A DNA stretch of 64,000 nt from Bemisia tabaci (taxonomy: Eukaryota > Arthropoda > Insecta > Hemiptera > Aleyrodidae), in NCBI RefSeq assembly GCF_918797505.1, contig NC_092794.1, positions 64,951,345 to 65,015,344 of the forward strand. The letters run 5' to 3'. Shown here in pieces: positions 57,685 through 64,000 of the stretch. Below the pieces are notes generated by a model, which did not search any database, had not been told where the DNA came from, and worked only from the letters and a program-made list of their open reading frames with translations. Positions within the stretch are counted from its first letter, which is position 1; each line of letters begins with the position of its first letter. A program made the translations under genes and the position numbers.

Positions 57685-58074
57685 AGGAAAATGTTTTCTC
57701 TCGTCGGAAGAAACTGTTTTCTTGGGAGTAGAATGTACCTGCCCCTGAGTACGAACTATATGCTTTTAAGCTGAAAGTATGATGATCTAGTAACTGGGTC
57801 TTTCAAGGGTTTTCGTTAGGTAGTCTATTACCTACCTCCTTTGTCCATTGCAACCACGCGTTTCCACCAGCAGGACCCCTTCATTTCCTTTTTTTCTTAT
57901 TTGTCTATCGCTTTGTCTATCAATTTCAACAATCAGCCCGCTGATTTTTAAATAAAAGCCCGCAAATTTTCAATCCATAAAGATGTGGTCATGTAACCCG
58001 AAGAAAAACTAACCCAAAAACCACATATTTAGTCACTTTGTGTTCTCCTCCTACCTATTAAAACACAAAATATA

Positions 58075-58306
58075 CACTGGAAAAAAAAAACACATTGGAT
58101 CTAGAGTTCAGACTCTTAAAAACATCGACAAGAAAAATTACTCTTGATTCAATTGGATTTTTGCTTAAATCAAGAACCAAGCCTCTTAATTTGAGCGGAT
58201 TTTCTTTTGATTTAAGCAAAAATCTGATTGAATCAAGAGTGTTTTTTCTTGTCAATGTTTTCAAGAGTCTGGACTCTAGATTCAATGTGTTTTTTTTCCC
58301 CAGAGT
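58075..58306. mobile_element. Foldback element G, copy 2
   Basis: Closely matches 45313-45541: CACTGGAAAA start, CACATTGGATCTAGAGTTCA, CCAAGCCTCTTAATTTGAGC in the middle and GAGTCTGGACTCTAGATTCA at the right. Confidence 0.8.
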
Positions 58307-58429
58307 AGGTTACTTTTTCTTACTGTGTCGTTCCTCGTGGCAAGATTTGGTCCAAATCCAGCGCCTTCTGCTCGAGAAAAATGAGGCGCATAACCTGCAA
58401 AGTCGCATAAAGGCAGTACCTACAGAGAA

Positions 58430-58506
58430 AGGGAGGCAGTGGTAAGGCGCTTGCGTCTTGTGAGCGCGGGGGATTGGGGGGTTTGTAACCCTCCCCCTCT
58501 TGCAGG
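58430..58506 (+). other. tRNA-like segment
   Basis: CAGTGGTAAGGCGCTTGCGT resembles a D arm plus A box, and GGGTTTGTAACCC resembles a T arm plus B box. The acceptor stem does not close convincingly, so this may be a worn tRNA-derived SINE head. Confidence 0.25.
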
Positions 58507-58699
58507 ACACCGTGTGGCGGTGCTTCAAGTGCGTACAACCCTCGCCTCAGTGTGTCGTCGCGCCTCCGACACGATTCTCTTTTCCCGCGCTTCCGTGTCA
58601 AACGTGTCCTCTTTCTCGCTCACGAACGTGTCGACCACGTGTTTCCGGCTCTCCTCTCAATCCTCCCATAAAATTTATCGAGACCTTAATGAATATTTA

Positions 58700-61600
58700 A
58701 CCAGTATCCTGTTTCTTTTTTTCAACGTGAGGAGAAAATATTTCATGATTTTTACATTACGCTCTTTGAAAATGACTGCAACAGCCTGAGCTTGATACCC
58801 TAATTTTGTGGATCCTTTAGCTAATCGAGTAGTCGTGGTCAAGAGAAGAAATGGTTTCACGATTCTTACGTGACATAAGGCCGAAAAAGATTGCAGCAAT
58901 CAGAGTTTTATACCTAAATTTGTGGATCTTTTGGTCGATGTCATCATTATGATGGTTGAAATGCATGTCTAATGATAAAATACGTGACTAGATTAAACAT
59001 TTTCGAGCATTACATTGCGCTGATTTTCTTTCAAAATTTTAGAAACCTACTCTCCTTCCGTTAAAGTATCCCTGCAATTTAGCCATCCATCCGGGGTATC
59101 TTATATTACGTAAATTATAATGAAAAATTAAAACTGATTAAAAATTGCTACAGTAATCAGAGGTTTTAGTTGGAAATTTGTCGGTAGCTATCAAGACACA
59201 ATGATATAGTAGCTATTTAACGTCAATAATACGTAAAAACTATGGAAGATTTTCTGCGTGCAATACATATTTTTACTTTCAAAGAAATGGGATTTTCAGT
59301 CTAACTGTGGTTTCTGAGCAAATAACTAGTCCTTTTTTACCTCCCTCTGAGAATCCATGTAAAGCTGCATCTTAAACGGTTTAATAATCGTATTTTCATT
59401 TATGAAAGACAAATTTTATGGAGAAAAATGGGGGGGGGGGGCACCTTCGCTTACTAACTTTGACTGTCGTCTTCGGATTTGTTATGATTTTTAAGATTAT
59501 AAAAAAAGTGACTGCTTCCTTTTCTTTCAGGTGTCAGAGAGGTCGTGTAGAATCATTTTCATGTGAACAGTCCAGCGTTCAAAATTTAAGACAGTTTATC
59601 TTCGAATTTCCGCGTTTATGATCGGTCCCTCCTTATTGGAAAGTTTTCTTCTGGACTCGAATGTTTCTTTTCTTTCCTTCAACAATCAACGTATTTATTC
59701 AGATTTAAATAACTCTTAGAACGTGTTCCGTGCTATTAAGAATTGTGGCGTAGTCAGTGTTAAAAGGTCTTTATTTTAATCATATTAGTGCATTTAATTG
59801 AGATTGATAAGGAACAATTACATTTTTGAGTAGATTTCCCAAGTTTAAACACGTTGATAAAGACTGAGATCAGTGCTCTAGAAGTTAAAAGAAATTTCAT
59901 CATTTCCCGTAAGTACTCTTTTTGTTTCCTTTGATTGTTCTCAGTCATGATCGTTAATTATTCATTATTACAATTCAAAAAGTTGAAAATTATGGTATCA
60001 TATTTGAACTAAAAAAGTCTACAGCCGGCAGTTGTCTGAAACAAATGCTCGTGAATTGCAATTAAAGGCATTTCAAAAATATCTGCGTATTTTTTCATTA
60101 TTTTTAAACAATCATGAGGAAAATGTACAGGCTAAGATACATTTGGTTCCTCTGAATGAATCCTCCTCAACCTTACACTGATACTCGTCAGAGTTCATAT
60201 TTTTGACTCTGGTGAAATTTTTTGGAAATTTTGGCCTAGACTTTCCCTCAGAATATTTTGGACCTAGCAATATTCTACCACCCTGTTTTTTATCGTTCGG
60301 GTCACGTGTTCAGTGTTTTTTCTTGTTCCTGGAAATGAATATTCAAAATCGCTTTCTTGAAGCTTTAAGTAGGCTAGTTAAGTAGTGGCTAGTGCTTGAA
60401 ATAGGTTATCTTCACTTTAAAATAAGCGCTGGAGACATTTTTTAAAACTAAGGCTCAGGGTATGAAAATTGATAGATCACGGATAAAATTTTTTAGGAAA
60501 GGAATTATTAAAGCTTTAAATTTCAAACTTACAGGAGGAAATCACATTTTTCCAAAAAATTAAAAATTAAATGTTTTTTTTGTTTAAATTTTGCGGAGCG
60601 ATAAAACGCTACGAGTAAACAAGGATCACATAATCTTTTCCTGGAAATATCAACGCAATTTTCATCTTCTTCACCGAAATTGTTTCGAATATCCTTTCGA
60701 AATATTTGGGGAAACAGTAAAAATTACAGAGCAATGAAAATTGAAAAGTAAAAAAATATTTCAATAGCTCAGATTTAAAGATACTGAAGCCTTTCATTTA
60801 TGATTCGGATTTTCTTTCAGCGGAGACTCAAATAACTGACAAGTTATCATTTATGGAGAAATATACATAAATACCTTTTTCTACATTCAAGTACCCTTCA
60901 AAATTGTGTAGATGGTCAATGTTTGACGTTAAAAGTATACGTCGGGGGGTAGGCGTTTTAAGTAATACACTCTAGAAATAAGGTGTTAATAGTCAAATTA
61001 ATCGTAGGCCATCTCCACAATTAAATACACCATCTCTTCATCTGTCTTACGGCGGTTTCTCACGCTCAGAAACACTTAACCGCAAAAAAAAGTATTCAAA
61101 TTCTTTCAAGTTTTATCAACCTAATTAAAACAAAGCATTTCGTAATGCGGGTAATAAAAATTAAAATTCTCTCGGCGTTAAAATATTTATTACTCAAATG
61201 AAAAAAAAAATCCGACAGTCATAGTAACCAGCGAATTGAAGTCGCTGAAAAGGGATTTAATTTTGCAAATAAGACGGAGACATATCCACGGCTTTGCCAT
61301 CATCAGCTAACGTAACTTTCCGCATACCCATAAAAATGGAAAAAAAAACTTATTTTGAATATTAAATTAGCTTCTAAAACGTTTTAAAATAGATCATTCA
61401 AATGTTCACGTATTTGTTTCTACTGCAAGCTGTGAGGTTTAGCTATGACGTTGCTTTCCGAACAGAATCCGGCTGAAATCCCATTTACTCCATTATTTTG
61501 TAATGAGTCTTTCTATTTTTCAACGATGTAAATTGAATCAAAAGTAACGAAAGAAAAATCGGAATTTAAATAACACGGATTAATATTACGTGTTTTCTCT

Positions 61601-61980
61601 GTAATGGACTAAATTTTTAAAAAAATTAATAAACATCACTATATTTGTAGCTATACTCATTTTGCCACAATAAGGCTCGGTACTACAAAGTTACGGAATA
61701 CTAGGTAAAAATTCGAATCAAAACTTAATTTTACATGCAAACTAGCAAGCGACTATAACTGCTCTCGAGCCGCACACATTGCCTAATTAGATTATTGCAG
61801 GCGAACTGGTTAGAGTGAACGTGGAAAACTGAAAGAGGCGTACTGTATTCCATGCCATGCCATTAGAGCCGAATGTAAGCGCTCACTTTGTTCATGTGAA
61901 CATGTTAGGCTTCTAATGCCATTCAGAGACATCTAGACTTGATAAAAAAATTTGTTGAACCTTAAGATACTCACAGTATA
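58700..61980. other. Gene-free stretch
   Basis: Over 3 kb of AT-rich sequence without a recognisable gene, RNA or repeat family. A G-run near 59431-59442 is the only simple-sequence feature of note. Confidence 0.4.
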
Positions 61981-61983
61981 AGT

Positions 61984-62245
61984 GGATTGCATTTTGCAAA
62001 AAGGAACCACTAGCATTGCAATGTTGCTAAGATTGTGCAAATTCTTTTGTTTTGGAGGAAAACCCCGATCATCTATTAATAGTTTCTATTTTACTCGCTA
62101 AAAACTGTAAATTTAAGACAAAAATTACCATCTAAATTTTATAGTTTTTCACGATTTCCACAATTTTATTGCAAAAGATGAAGTTGCACAATCTTAGCAT
62201 CATTGCAATGCTAGTGGTTCCTTTTTGCAAAATGCAATCCAAGTT
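61984..62245. mobile_element. Foldback MITE, about 260 bp
   Basis: Arms of about 58 bp: GGATTGCATTTTGCAAAAAG ... TTGCTAAGATTGTGCAA at the left and TTGCACAATCTTAGCATCAT ... CTTTTTGCAAAATGCAATCC at the right. No coding frame. Confidence 0.83.
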
Positions 62246-62249
62246 TAAC

Positions 62250-63160
62250 AGCGCACAGCAATCTCGAAACCTAGGAGGACTTAATCTTCCGTTTACACCT
62301 ATGGACGCTGTACTAACCATAATATTATTTATAGATTGGGTTTTGTAGAATGAAAAAAATGTCTACCTGTCAATTGGGAAAAACTTTGCATTGTAAATCT
62401 AACATAGCTCCCTTAGATATAAGAGTGCACTTGACAGCTTACTTTATAAAGTCGAACAAAGCGATACAAATTGAGCTGTTCCTCATTTTGTGCGTTGGAG
62501 GAAAGGAAATCCCATTTGATTAATCCATTCCATGGGAGTTCTTTATTTACGCTAAATTGCAAGAGATAATAAGTTTGTTGTTCCGCCGTCTGATGGTAAA
62601 ATTAATGAATTACAGCCAGAATGAGCTTCAATGTGTTATACTGAGTTTAAGAAGCTAACTATCTCAAATTAGCAGTCTTGTGAAAATATCCCTTCACTTT
62701 GACGTTTAAGAAACTTACGGATAGGAACACAAACTTGCTCGGCTTCCATCTCGAAAGTTCCAGGGATTTTGAAATTTTCGAGGGATTTGTTTCGTCCATA
62801 CTGCAGCAAATGTTCTGTGTTACAGGCAAGATGTTAATGTGATTCAAAATCTTCAACTCCAAAAGGGAAAGTTAAGGGCTTTGGATGTACCATAGAGTAA
62901 CCAGCTTCAGATAGCCTCTTCTGAGTAGAACTGTTACAAATTACGAAAAGTTCCTTAATTTTTATCATTTTGATCAATGGTTAATATGTTCCTGATTGAA
63001 AGATTCTCCCACTAAAATCAGATATTCCTTCGTATTTACAATCTTTTGGAATTACAGGACTTCGAACCAGCGAAAGTCCACTTTATGACTCGTTTGCGTA
63101 AAGTAATCTCATCCCTAGTAGCAGAACCATAGTAAGAAAAGATGAAGATTATGTACGAAA
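62250..63160. other. Gene-free stretch
   Basis: No gene, RNA or repeat recognised. Confidence 0.35.
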
Positions 63161-63162
63161 GT

Positions 63163-63386
63163 TAATTTTTTTATATAATGCATGCATACGAAAGTGTTAA
63201 AAGTGAACATTTTAATGTGTCCATTATATAAAAAAATCATAATTTTCGTGAGCTTTTTGCAAACATACTAAAAAATCTTCTAATTCGCAAAAAGCCCACG
63301 AAAATTATGACCTTTTTTTATATAATAGTTACATAAAAATGTTCACTTTTAACACTTTCGTATGCATACGTTATGTAAAAAAATTG
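63163..63386. mobile_element. Foldback element with long AT-rich arms
   Basis: TGCATACGAAAGTGTTAAAA with GTGAACATTTT at the left pairs with TGTTCACTTTTAACACTTTC and GTATGCATA at the right. The inner arms TCATAATTTTCGTGAGCTTT and AAGCCCACGAAAATTATGA also pair. Confidence 0.78.
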
Positions 63387-63389
63387 TCT

Positions 63390-64000
63390 ATAAAAAAAAT
63401 ACCGTATCCAGCTTTCCTCATTTTTCATATATTATGGTCAGGTCTGAACTTTGATTTTTTTTTATATAAGCGTTACACATTTTTTATATAAAACTACCAT
63501 TTAGATAACAGGTATGTTTTTTTTTTATACTTTTTTTAGAAAAACAAAAATTTGTTCTGCTACTGGGGATTCTTAACGTGGTCACTGGTTTATGTAGTCA
63601 GTATATTAAATGAGAAGTTCATAGGAGGTTTGGCAACGCAACGGCACGTGCATTATGTGCCTAGAGCATTCCGAACGCTGTGTGCAGGTCAGGTAGTGAT
63701 AAAGTTTTCCCACGGATCGGATGCACCAATGCACCATGCGCGGTTATATAGGAAATGAAAACAAGACAGGAGCGTGATCGGCTTAAGATTTTTCTCATGT
63801 TCCCACCCCGAGCTGTTTTGTGCTAATTCATTTATACTTTAGACGGACGCAGGAGTAACAAACCCATTATAATTTTCAGCCTTTGAGTATAAATTCCATT
63901 AAATGAGCGCCACTATTGGGAGTCACTGACTTCATAAGTTGAAAGGTCCGGACGTGCGTTATTTTTCAAACTTTTCCCCCTTTTTTAGTCTCCCTTTCCT
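63390..64000. other. Gene-free right edge
   Basis: T-rich blocks near 63450-63540, then ordinary sequence. A 68-codon plus-strand frame at 63552-63758 has no recognised family. Confidence 0.35.

Overview
This window is eukaryotic nuclear DNA, almost certainly from an arthropod and probably an insect. It is AT-rich, has GT-AG introns of about 0.1 to 3 kb, long A/T homopolymers, and many small inverted-repeat transposons. The dense foldback-element load would fit a hemipteran genome such as whitefly, but that species guess is inference; nothing here proves it.

Left half (about 0.4-30.8 kb): two conserved genes, both on the minus strand. Vinculin occupies 397-12747. Its 11 visible coding exons give the first 619 codons, and the C-terminal third lies beyond the left edge. 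VPS53, the GARP/EARP tethering subunit, occupies 16648-30245. It is complete, with 16 coding exons and 861 codons, and every exon phase joins without a break. I assembled both by reading splice sites on the minus strand. Their introns carry transposon insertions, including an old 253-bp MITE (10.1 kb), a mariner snap-back element next to VPS53 exon 15 (17.3-18.3 kb) and a mariner-type MITE with TA target sites (26.1 kb). A short divergent plus-strand exon pair starts about 0.5 kb upstream of the VPS53 start.

Right half (about 31-64 kb): no conserved protein-coding gene was found. It is a mosaic of repeats: at least four MITE families with more than one copy, two hAT-like families (one element with a perfect 8-bp target duplication and a second transposon nested in it), an 826-bp foldback satellite built from CGATCG palindromes, a GC-rich hairpin flanked by poly-T and poly-A, minisatellites, and a tRNA-derived SINE. 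The most unusual part is 32.5-38.4 kb on the minus strand. There a TATA box and initiator precede a donor site and a series of near-identical splice-acceptor cassettes, which looks like a non-coding or fast-evolving transcription unit made by repeated exon duplication.

Vinculin (cell adhesion) and VPS53 (endosome-to-Golgi tethering) are neighbours on one strand with 3.9 kb between their coding regions. They have no known functional link and are separate transcription units. I found no CRISPR, operon or other prokaryotic structure, and no convincing previously undescribed protein system. The exon-cassette array and the CGATCG foldback are the best candidates for novelty.
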